This document shows positions 8,626 to 15,881 of a stretch of DNA of 64,000 bases, in pieces. How positions within the stretch are numbered: position 1 is the stretch's first letter; each line of letters opens with the position of its first letter. A program made the translations under genes and the position numbers. Where the stretch lies: NCBI GenBank assembly GCA_019973575.1, contig BPUI01000002.1, forward strand, positions 310,001 through 374,000, written 5' to 3'. Under the pieces are notes generated by a model. That model was not told the origin of the DNA. It ran no database searches and saw only the letters and a list, made by a program, of their open reading frames with translations. The DNA comes from Gemmatimonadetes bacterium T265. GTDB lineage: Bacteria > Gemmatimonadota > Gemmatimonadetes > Gemmatimonadales > Gemmatimonadaceae.

Positions 8626-9819
8626 ATGCTGCACCTTCCCTGTTCGCCGTCGCGCCCACCCCAGGCCGGGCTCCCCATCGGCCGATCGTTCGTGCCTCGA
8701 CCGCCGCGGGCGGCTGGGGCAGCACTGCGTGCCGCCGCCGGCGCGGTGCTCGGGCGCTGGACGCGGGGGCGTCGCGCGCGGCGGTACATCGTGCACTACG
8801 AGCACGTCCTCGGCACCTCGCTCGAGCTCCAGGTCACGGCGACGCGCGTGTCCGCGGCTCGGCGCGCCGAACAGGCGGTGTTGGCGGAGGTGGACCGGCT
8901 CTCGGCAGTGCTGAGCGGCTACACGCCGGAGAGCGAACTCGCCCGCTGGCAGGCGACGCGGGGCGAGGCCGTCCCGGTGTCGGCCGAGCTGGCCGAAGTG
9001 TTGGAGGCGGGCGAGGCGTGGCGGGTGCGGACGGGCGGAGCGTTCAACGCGGCCGCCGTTTCGCTCGTCGAGCGGCTGCGCGACGGCGGGGCCCAAGCCG
9101 CGCCGTTCGCCGGCGCGCCGCGTACCAGGGACACCGTAGACACGCGGGCGATCGGCGACCGCGTGCGCGCGCTGGGCGGGCCGCTCTGGGCGGTGGACCA
9201 GACGCGCGGACTCGCGACGCGCCTCACGGACCTTCCGGTCTCCCTCGACGCGATCGCGAAGGGGTACATCGTCGACCGCGCCGCGGCGCGCGCCTCCGCG
9301 ACCGATGGGGTCGTCGACGTGCTGCTCAACGTCGGCGGCGACCTCCGGCACGTCGGTAACCGCGCGTTCACGGTCGGCGTCGCCGACCCGCGCGCGCCGG
9401 CCGAGAACGCGCCGCTGCTCGCCGCCGTCCGGCTCCGGGGCGAGGCGCTCGCCACGAGCGGGGGCTACCGCCGCGGCTTCCGCATGGGCGGACGCCACGT
9501 CTCGCACATCGTCGACCCGCGCACCGGGCGCCCGGCGGACCGGGTGCTGAGCGCGTCCGTCCTCGCCCCCGACTGCGCCACCGCCGACGCGCTCTCGACC
9601 GCGTTCAGCGTGCTTGACCTCGCCGAGAGCGTGGCGCTCGCGGACGCGCTCCCCGGCGTCGGGTGCCTGCTCGTCGGCGCGGACGGCGCGATCACCGCGA
9701 ACGCGTTCTGGCGCTCGCGCACCGTCCCCGTGAGCGGGACCGACGCGAGGGCCCGCGCCGACGGCCCGCGCGATTCCACACCCGGAAGCGAAATCCTCCA
9801 CACCGTCAACGCCGCATGA
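8626..9819 (+). CDS. apbE: FAD:protein FMN transferase (ApbE family)
   Basis: ApbE enzymes transfer FMN from FAD to a Thr/Ser in target proteins on the outer side of the inner membrane. The 397-residue product contains the family landmarks: GTSLELQVTA near the start, SGYTPESELARW, the DAIAKGYIVDR motif (normally DLGGIAKGYAVD), NVGGDLR, SHIVDPRTGRPAD and ADALSTAFSVL. The ATG at 8626 was chosen because it directly follows non-coding-like sequence; the first 60 residues are poorly conserved and may include a membrane anchor. Its TGA overlaps the next ATG (ATGA at 9816-9819), coupling it to the DUF2271 gene. With the downstream PepSY protein it forms a probable flavinylation unit. Confidence 0.88.
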   Translation: MLHLPCSPSRPPQAGLPIGRSFVPRPPRAAGAALRAAAGAVLGRWTRGRRARRYIVHYEHVLGTSLELQVTATRVSAARRAEQAVLAEVDRLSAVLSGYTPESELARWQATRGEAVPVSAELAEVLEAGEAWRVRTGGAFNAAAVSLVERLRDGGAQAAPFAGAPRTRDTVDTRAIGDRVRALGGPLWAVDQTRGLATRLTDLPVSLDAIAKGYIVDRAAARASATDGVVDVLLNVGGDLRHVGNRAFTVGVADPRAPAENAPLLAAVRLRGEALATSGGYRRGFRMGGRHVSHIVDPRTGRPADRVLSASVLAPDCATADALSTAFSVLDLAESVALADALPGVGCLLVGADGAITANAFWRSRTVPVSGTDARARADGPRDSTPGSEILHTVNAA

Positions 9820-10547
9820 TCACGGATCCTCCCACGCCCCACGACGCCACCTCCGCGGGCGTCCCGCCCGGGGCGCCGCTCGGGCGCCGCGCGCTGCTCG
9901 CCCACCTCGCCCGCGCGGCGCTCTCGGCCGCCGCCCTTTTCGCGCTCCCGCGCCGGTCGCGCGCCGCACCGCCGCGGCTCTGGGAGCGCCTAACGGACGC
10001 CCGGGCGGGGCGTGCCGCCGCGGGCGCGTTCGGGGCCGGCCCGTCGGGGGTCGACGCATCGGCCGCCCCGCTCTGGGACGACCGGTTCGAGCTGCTGGTC
10101 GAGTTCGAGGTCGCGCCGCCGCAGGGCGAGCGCTGGCACCGGCCGTACGTCGCGGTCTGGGTCGAGGACCCGGCCGGCACGCCGGTGCGTACGCTCAGCC
10201 TGTGGGTCAACACCACCGGACGCGGTCCGCGCTACATCCGCGAGCTCACACGCTGGGTCGACGCGGCGCGGCAGGAACAGTCCGCGGGCGGCCCCGACCT
10301 CGTGGCCACCGTGTCGAGCGCGACCCGGCTACCCGGCCGCTACGCGGTGACGTGGGACGGCCGGGACGACCGCGGGCGCCCGGTCGCGCAGGGCACCTAC
10401 CGCGTGTTCATCGAGGCCGCGCGTGAGCACGGCTCCTACCAGCTGATGCAGCAGGATCTCGCGCTTGCGGCCGCGCCGGTCGCCGCGGCGCTGCCGGGGA
10501 ACACCGAGATCGCGGGGGCGCGTGTCGACTACCGCCGCCGCGCCTAA
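9816..10547 (+). CDS. DUF2271-domain protein with twin-arginine signal
   Basis: This 243-residue protein begins with an N-terminal export signal containing adjacent arginines and a hydrophobic stretch (GRRALLAHLARAALSAAALFAL), consistent with Tat or Sec export. The mature part is a DUF2271 domain: DRFELLVEFEVAPP, RPYVAVWVEDPAGTPVRTLSLWV, the tryptophan-rich YIRELTRWV, then GRYAVTWDGRDDRGRPVAQGTYRVFIEAAREHG, which resembles a FlgD-like Ig fold. DUF2271 proteins are frequently encoded with ApbE and PepSY proteins, and comparative work links such sets to extracytosolic flavin-based electron transfer. The gene overlaps apbE by four bases and is itself overlapped by the PepSY gene. Confidence 0.8.
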   Translation: MITDPPTPHDATSAGVPPGAPLGRRALLAHLARAALSAAALFALPRRSRAAPPRLWERLTDARAGRAAAGAFGAGPSGVDASAAPLWDDRFELLVEFEVAPPQGERWHRPYVAVWVEDPAGTPVRTLSLWVNTTGRGPRYIRELTRWVDAARQEQSAGGPDLVATVSSATRLPGRYAVTWDGRDDRGRPVAQGTYRVFIEAAREHGSYQLMQQDLALAAAPVAAALPGNTEIAGARVDYRRRA

Positions 10548-11229
10548 CGGCACCCGTGACGGCACCCGTGACGGCACCCGTGACGGCGCCCGCGTCGGCG
10601 CGGCGGGGCGCGCGTCGCGGGGCGCACCCCCGGGGGCGCGCCGCCCGCGCCCGCTCCGCCTGCGCGCCCGCGCGGTGCTGCACTGGCTGCACGTCTACAC
10701 GTCGATGGCGAGCCTGCTCGTCGTCCTCTTCTTCGCCGCTACCGGCGTCACGCTCAACCACCCGGACTGGCTCGCGGGCGAGTCCACGACGGAACGTTCC
10801 GGCCGCCTGCCCGCCGCGTGGCGGTCGCCCCGCGGCGTGGACTGGATGGTGGTGGACGAGTACCTGCGCGCGACGCACGGCGTGCACGGGGCGGCGGCGG
10901 ACCGCCGGGTGGACGACCGCGAGGGGTCGCTCACCTTCCGCGCGCCGGGCTACGCCGCCGACTGCACGATCCAGGTGGCCGACGGGTCGTACCGGCTCAC
11001 GGTGTCGTCGCAGGGGCTCGTGGGCGTGCTCAACGACCTGCACCGCGGCCGCGACGCGGGGCGCGCCTGGGCGTGGGTGATCGACGTGTCCGGGGTGTTG
11101 CTCGCGCTCATCTCGGTCACCGGGCTCGGCCTGCTCTGGTATCTCCGGAAGGTGCGCTCTTCCGCGTTCCTCACCGTCCTCGGCGCGGGGGCGCTGGTGC
11201 TGGCCCTCGCGCGGCTCGCCGCGCGCTGA
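10522..11229 (+). CDS. PepSY-associated membrane protein
   Basis: The protein has a first hydrophobic helix with the PepSY_TM signature (VLHWLHVYTSMASLLVVLFFAATGVTLNHPDWL), a periplasmic PepSY-like region (YLRATHGVHG to LVGVLNDLHRGRDAG) and two further helices (VIDVSGVLLALISVTGLGLLWYL and AFLTVLGAGALVLALARLA). Such proteins carry electrons across the inner membrane, often using haem ligated by helix histidines and partner flavoproteins. I chose the GTG at 10522 because no ATG precedes the first helix; this start overlaps the DUF2271 gene by 26 bases. Just after the start, three tandem 12-base copies encode GTRD repeats. Start confidence is low, family assignment is good. Confidence 0.75.
   Translation: MSTTAAAPNGTRDGTRDGTRDGARVGAAGRASRGAPPGARRPRPLRLRARAVLHWLHVYTSMASLLVVLFFAATGVTLNHPDWLAGESTTERSGRLPAAWRSPRGVDWMVVDEYLRATHGVHGAAADRRVDDREGSLTFRAPGYAADCTIQVADGSYRLTVSSQGLVGVLNDLHRGRDAGRAWAWVIDVSGVLLALISVTGLGLLWYLRKVRSSAFLTVLGAGALVLALARLAAR
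10549..10584 (+). repeat. Three tandem copies of a 12-base unit
   Basis: GGCACCCGTGAC occurs three times head to tail (10549-10560, 10561-10572, 10573-10584), with a degenerate fourth copy after it. In the PepSY frame it encodes Gly-Thr-Arg-Asp repeats in the cytoplasmic tail before the first helix. The unit keeps the reading frame, so copy number could vary harmlessly. Confidence 0.8.
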
Positions 11230-11249
11230 GGCGCGGTACCCCGGGCCGG

Positions 11250-11399
11250 TCACCCGCCGGACGCGCCCACCGCGGCGGCCGGCTCGGCCCGTTCCTCTCC
11301 CGCCCCGGCGGCCCCGGACGCGGGGAGCCAGAGCACGGACGTGCTCCCCTGGCCGGGCGCGCCCCGCACCGCGAGGTCTCCGCCTAACGCGCGCGATGG
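11250..11399 (-). pseudogene. C-terminal remnant of a histidine kinase ATPase domain
   Basis: The minus strand reads SRALGGDLAVRGAPGQGSTS followed by VLWLP and a short tail to a TGA at 11250. This is the last (G2-box) part of a HATPase_c domain as found at the end of sensor kinases. Nothing upstream of 11399 continues the kinase; instead the 3' end of the hupE-like gene begins at 11405. It is therefore a 5'-deleted fragment. Confidence 0.65.
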
Positions 11400-11404
11400 T
11401 CCTG

Positions 11405-12508
11405 CTAAATATTCTCGACGGCACGCGCGGGTGCCGTACCGCGGCCCCGGTCCCACGCGGTCGCGCCGAACGCGAGCGCCGCGAGGGCGACGACGAGCAC
11501 GGGGCCGTGCGCGGCGGCACCCTCGACCCACGGGCCGACGGGGTTTGCGAGGCCGAACGCACGCTCCCCGATCCAGCCGAGCGCCGTGACACCGGCCACC
11601 GCGGCGCCGGCCACACGCACGGCGCCGTACGCCGGCGTGCGCGCGAGGAGGAGCAGCCACGGCACCGTCGCGGCGACCACGGCGAGCTGCATCAGCTCGA
11701 TGCCGAGGTTGAAGCCGAACACGGTGAGCACCGTGTGCCACGGGTCGATGCCATACCCGGCGATCGTCGACGCGAAGGCCAGGCCGTGGACGAGCCCGAA
11801 CCCGCCGGCGACGAGCACCTCCCGCCCGGGGAAGAGCGGCCGGAGTGCGTGCAGCGCCGAGACGAGGATCGAGAGCGCGATGAGCACCTCGATTGGGGCG
11901 CTCGGCACGTGGACCCACCCACCCGCCGCGGCGGCCAGCGTGAGCGAGTGCCCGACGGTGAACGCGGTCACGACCCGGAGCAGGCGCGTTGCCCCGCGCC
12001 GCACGCCGGCGTAGCCGCCCCAGCGCGCGCGCGGCACGTGGCCTAACACGACGAGCGGCGCCGGGAGGAGGAGGGCCAGCACGAAGAGCAGGTGGTCCGT
12101 GCACTCGGCGATGTGTCGCATGCCGAGCCGGAGTACGCTCGCGAATCCGTCCCACGCGCTCCCCCCCGGGCGCTCGACGGAGAGCGCCGTCGCGCCCGCG
12201 CGCACCTCGCCGAGCATGAGCGGCGGACCGTTCAGCTCCCCCGCGTCCCAGTCGCTCCGCACCGAGACGAGCGCGCGGTGGTCGGGCACCTCGCGCTGGA
12301 TCACGTCGTAGCGGAGCGTGAACCGGCGCGCGGGGTCGCCCGTGGGCGCCAGGAGGCGCAGGTGGGCCACGACTTCGCTTGCCGGCGTGCCGGTGTCGAC
12401 CTCGACGCTCGCGACCTCGACGTTCCACGGCCGCCCGTCGGGGCTGACGGCCGCAACGTGCGACGCGACGTAGGCGGCGAGCGCCGGGACGCGGCGCCAC
12501 GCGTCGCG
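11405..12508 (-). pseudogene. HupE/UreJ-2-like membrane protein, 5'-truncated
   Basis: The frame encodes a luminal segment (RPWNVEVASVEV, FTLRYDVIQREVPDHRALVSV) followed by about seven membrane helices with the HupE/UreJ-2 signatures HIAECTDHLLFVLALLLPAP, VVTAFTVGHSLTLAAA, FGLVHGLAFASTIAGYG and FGFNLGIELMQL. Intact homologues start with a signal peptide and about 50 more residues ahead of this part. Here the frame is open through 12508, but there is no start codon until an internal GTG at 12370, and the sequence switches abruptly at about 12505 to part of another gene on the opposite strand. If translated from 12370 the product would be 321 residues without a signal peptide. Function in the family is unclear; some members relate to metal uptake. 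Confidence 0.65.
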
Positions 12509-13075
12509 TACTACTGGCTGGCGATCCTGATCATCCGCACCGGGGCGACGAACATCGCAGACTTCCTCGCGTTCCGCGTGCGCGTCCCGCAGGCCCTGCT
12601 CGCCGTCGGTCTCATCGCGCTCATTGCGGCCGGCGCCGTCCTGAGCCGGCGTGGCTCAGGCGACGAGCACGGATTGCGGCCTCCGAACACGAACGGCTAT
12701 TACTGGCTGGCGATGCTCGGGGCGGGCGTCTTCGGCACCGTGGTCGGCGACGTCTGCTCGCACGCGCTGGGTGAGGGAGTTGCGGCAGTCGGTCTCACCG
12801 CCGTGCTACTCGCGGTACTGGTCGCCGGGCGTGGCCGCTGGACGCAGGTCGCGGTTTACTGGAGTGCGCTCGCGGTGGCGCGCACGGCAGGGACAGCGCT
12901 CGGCGACTGGCTCGCGGAGAACCCGACGCTTCACATCGGGTTGCTCGCGTCTACCGTACTGACGACGCTCACGTTCGTCACGGTCGCGGTGCTCCGGCAA
13001 CGCGGGCGTGGGAGCGCGAGGGAGGGTTGGGCCGATCGCCCGCTCGTTGGCGTCGCAGGGCCGGAGCGGTCGTAG
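12509..13075 (+). pseudogene. COG4705-like membrane protein, N-terminally truncated
   Basis: The frame reads YYWLAILIIRTGATNIADFL, then YYWLAMLGAGVFGTVVGDVC and VYWSALAVARTAGTALGDWL, which are the repeated helix pairs (aromatic-Trp, then Gly-Thr-x-x-x-Asp) of COG4705-type membrane proteins. These normally have four such units and about 250 residues. Only three units are present here, there is no ATG, GTG or TTG at the front, and homology begins exactly at the junction with the truncated hupE-like gene. COG4705 genes often neighbour sensor kinases, and a kinase remnant lies just beyond hupE. Confidence 0.6.
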
Positions 13076-13247
13076 TCTCCCCGAGTGTGCGACTACGTCC
13101 GCCCGTGACCCGAGGGTCGGTGTGGCCGCGCGCGTCGCGCCCACGGTTGGGGGGGCGATGCGCGAGTGGCGTCCAGTAAACGCTGAGCGTGTGTGACGCG
13201 CTCCGGGTGTCCACGGCCACTCCGGCGTTCAGCATGAGGAACGGCTT

Positions 13248-13271
13248 CGGCGGCGCCGGACGGCGCCGCCG
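13248..13271 (-). terminator. Hairpin downstream of the RCC1/Ig lipoprotein gene
   Basis: CGGCGGCGCC at 13248-13257 pairs perfectly with 13262-13271 around a GGAC loop. It lies 18 bases past the stop codon at 13289-13291 of the minus-strand lipoprotein gene. There is no T-tract. Confidence 0.55.
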
Positions 13272-13288
13272 GTGAACGCGGCCGCGCG

Positions 13289-13310
13289 TCAGCAGCCGAG
13301 GGCGGTGCGG
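13289..13310. repeat. 22-base repeat, copy 1 (3' end of the RCC1 lipoprotein gene)
   Basis: The last 22 bases of the RCC1/Ig lipoprotein gene, encoding its final residues and stop (RTALGC-stop), recur exactly at 20124-20145 outside any recognised gene. Confidence 0.7.
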
Positions 13311-15622
13311 AGCTGGGCGGCCTGGGCGAGCCACGCGTCGGCCGTGGCCGCCGGGATCGCCTTCCCGCGCTGGGCCTGCACCTGGTTCTGGAAGGCGCCG
13401 AGCTGGGCGCACGCCGCCCCGGTCTGACCGGCGGCGAGCGAGGCGCTCGCCCCGTCGAGCTTGTCGGTGAGCCCTGCGGCGACGGCGGCGCTGATCCCCG
13501 AGCCCGCGATCGCCTGGCGGAGCTGGCTCGTGGCCTGGCTGGGCGTGAGCGCCGTCATCGTGAGCATGACCGGCGGCGCGTCGGCGTACAGGGCGGTCCC
13601 GATCTGCGTCGCGGCCACCGTGCAGCCGCCGGCGGCGGTGAGCGTGAGCGTCGCGCCGTTCGTGCCCGTGGTGGAGCACGTCGCCGGCGTCTGCGAGGTG
13701 AACACGACCGGATTGAGGGAGGGGCCGCCGGTGGCCGCCAGCGTGAAGCGGCTCGTCACGACCGCGCTCGGCGGGAGCACCGTGGTGACCGTGATCGTCT
13801 GCGGCCGCTTGACGATGGTGAACAGCTGCGTTTGCTGCGTCGCGGGGGCGAACGTTGCGTTCCCGCCCTGGTTGGCGGCGATCGTGCAGCCGCCGGCGGC
13901 GATGAAGCTCACCACGGTCCCGGTGATGCTGCACGTCGCCGGCGTGAGCGAGCTGAGCGCGAGCACGAGCCCCGAGCTGGCCGCGGCGCCGACGGTGTAG
14001 GTGGCGTTCACGTACGCCGGGTTGGGCGGCGTGGTCGAGAACGTGATCGACTGCGCGCGGCGCGAGACGGTGATCTGCTGCGTGGCCTGCGGCGCCGCCA
14101 GGACGGTCGAGGTGCCACCCTGATCCGCGGTGACGGTGCAGGTGCCGACGCCGACGAAGGTGACCACGCCGCCCGCGAGCGTGCAGACGCCCACGGAGTT
14201 CGCGCCGAGGCCGATGACCACGGGCAGGGCCGACGACGCGGTCGCCGCCGGCGTGTACGAGCCGCCGACGTAGGCCGGGTTCGGGGCCGCGGAGGTGAAG
14301 CTGATCGACTGGACGCCCTCGATCTGGACGTTCGCCGTGTACTCCTGCGTGTCGCCGTCCTGGTCCTTGACCGTGCCCCTCACCGCGCGGGTCGACGGCG
14401 TCGCGGAGGCCGTCGTCGCACAGGTCGCCGTCGCGGTCGCGCCGAAGGCGCCGTACCCACTGCCGTCGCCGCAATCGAAGGCGTAGGTGAAGGTGGTCGC
14501 GCTCGGGGAGCCCGGCACCTGCGCGCCGCTCAGGGCGAGCGTGAACGCCTGACCGGCGGTGGCCGAGGCCGGCGCCGTGAACGTGGCAGTGGGATACACA
14601 TGCGTTGGCGGCGGCGGGGACGATTGTCCGTAGCCGTTGTTCCCCCAACACGTAATCGCGCCGCCGGTCGTGACGGCGCAGCTGTGGGCGCCGCCCGCAC
14701 TTACCTGGGTGACGCCGCTCAACGCGCCGGGTACGCTCCCCTGGCCGTAGTTATCGATGCCCCAACACCTCACCGTACCGGCGGTGGTCACGGCGCACGT
14801 GTGCCAGTATCCCGCGCTCACCTGCGTGATACCGCTGAGTCCGGTGGGCGTGCTCGTCTGCCCGGACTCGTTGTACCCCCAGCACGTGACCGTGCCGGCG
14901 GTGAGGAGGGCGCACGTGTGCTGGTGGCCCGCGCTCACCTGCGTGACGCCGGTCAGCAGAGCGGGCGGGGTCGACTCCCCTTGGCCGTTCTCTCCCCAGC
15001 ATGTGACCGTGCCGCCCGTGCCCACCACGGCGCAGGTGTGATCGCCGCCCGCGCTCAGTTGCGTGACGCCGGTCAGGTTGGCCGGCGGGGTCGCCTGCCC
15101 CACATTGTTGTCTCCCCAGCACGTGACCGTGCCGGCCGTGGTCAGGGCGCAGGTGTGCCCGGATCCCGCGCTCACCTGCGTGACGCTGGTCAGACTGGCG
15201 GGCACGTTGGTCTGGCCGTAGTAGTTGCCTCCCCAGCAGGTGACGGTGCCGCCCGTGGTTCGGGCGCAATTGTGAGCGTCGCCGGCGCTCACGTCCGTGA
15301 CGCCGGTCAGACGGGCGGGCGCGGTCCCTTGCCCGACCGTGTTCGCGCCCCAGCAGGCGACCGAGCCACTACCTGTTACGGCGCAAGTGTGCCACTCGCC
15401 TGCGCTGACCTGCGCGACGTAGGTTGTCGGGACCAGGAGCCGGTGCGGCGCGTCGACCGTCGCGCGTGGGGCCGTCAGGGTGTCGGGGCTGCACGCGCCG
15501 AGGAGCGCGAGCGCGAGACTGCCGAGCAGGACGAGCGCGTCGCGGGCGCGGGCGGTGGTGAGCGCCGTCGGGCGGACGGCCGCAGGCACGCGGGGCAGCG
15601 GGCGGGAGAGCAGGCGGGACAT
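13289..15622 (-). CDS. Surface lipoprotein with RCC1 repeats and MBG/Ig-like repeats
   Basis: A 777-residue protein with a type II signal peptide (LVLLGSLALALLGAC, Cys anchor). Residues about 60-420 hold seven to eight RCC1-like units, each close to QVSAGxxHTCAVTxxGTVTCWGxN and spaced about 40 residues, expected to fold as a beta-propeller. Then comes a PKD-like segment (FTYAFDCGDGSGYGAF) and three MBG/Ig-like units (AITFSTTPPNPAYVNATY-like, with SLTPATC and GGCTIAANQGG), ending in a helical tail (AGLTDKLDGASASLAAGQTGAACAQL). The ATG at 15622 was chosen because it starts the signal peptide. It is a paralogue of the broken gene at 2377-4297. The role is probably ligand or surface binding; no catalytic motif is seen. 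Confidence 0.85.
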   Translation of the reverse strand: MSRLLSRPLPRVPAAVRPTALTTARARDALVLLGSLALALLGACSPDTLTAPRATVDAPHRLLVPTTYVAQVSAGEWHTCAVTGSGSVACWGANTVGQGTAPARLTGVTDVSAGDAHNCARTTGGTVTCWGGNYYGQTNVPASLTSVTQVSAGSGHTCALTTAGTVTCWGDNNVGQATPPANLTGVTQLSAGGDHTCAVVGTGGTVTCWGENGQGESTPPALLTGVTQVSAGHQHTCALLTAGTVTCWGYNESGQTSTPTGLSGITQVSAGYWHTCAVTTAGTVRCWGIDNYGQGSVPGALSGVTQVSAGGAHSCAVTTGGAITCWGNNGYGQSSPPPPTHVYPTATFTAPASATAGQAFTLALSGAQVPGSPSATTFTYAFDCGDGSGYGAFGATATATCATTASATPSTRAVRGTVKDQDGDTQEYTANVQIEGVQSISFTSAAPNPAYVGGSYTPAATASSALPVVIGLGANSVGVCTLAGGVVTFVGVGTCTVTADQGGTSTVLAAPQATQQITVSRRAQSITFSTTPPNPAYVNATYTVGAAASSGLVLALSSLTPATCSITGTVVSFIAAGGCTIAANQGGNATFAPATQQTQLFTIVKRPQTITVTTVLPPSAVVTSRFTLAATGGPSLNPVVFTSQTPATCSTTGTNGATLTLTAAGGCTVAATQIGTALYADAPPVMLTMTALTPSQATSQLRQAIAGSGISAAVAAGLTDKLDGASASLAAGQTGAACAQLGAFQNQVQAQRGKAIPAATADAWLAQAAQLRTALGC

Positions 15623-15881
15623 GGGGGTGGCTCTTCGGGTGGGGATGACCCGGCCCCTCGGCGCGAGTGGTCCGCGCGAGGGGGGGCGACGCGTCGCGGC
15701 GTCGACGCACAACTTCCGGCGGCGCACGGCCGGCGCCTACCGCCGATGTTGCGGGTATCGTCGGCACGGTTGCGTGCAACCGCCGCGACACGGCGTACAA
15801 CGTCCGCGACAGCGCCGGCGCCCGAAGACGTACGGCCCGGTTCGCCCCCGCGCCGGCCCGGGGGGGCGTCAGCGGCGCGCG

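Noticed and set aside
11250-12500. A 416-codon minus-strand frame spanning the hupE-like gene
   Set aside because: It is a shifted frame of the hupE-like gene; only its last 50 codons (the kinase tail) show real homology and those were annotated separately.
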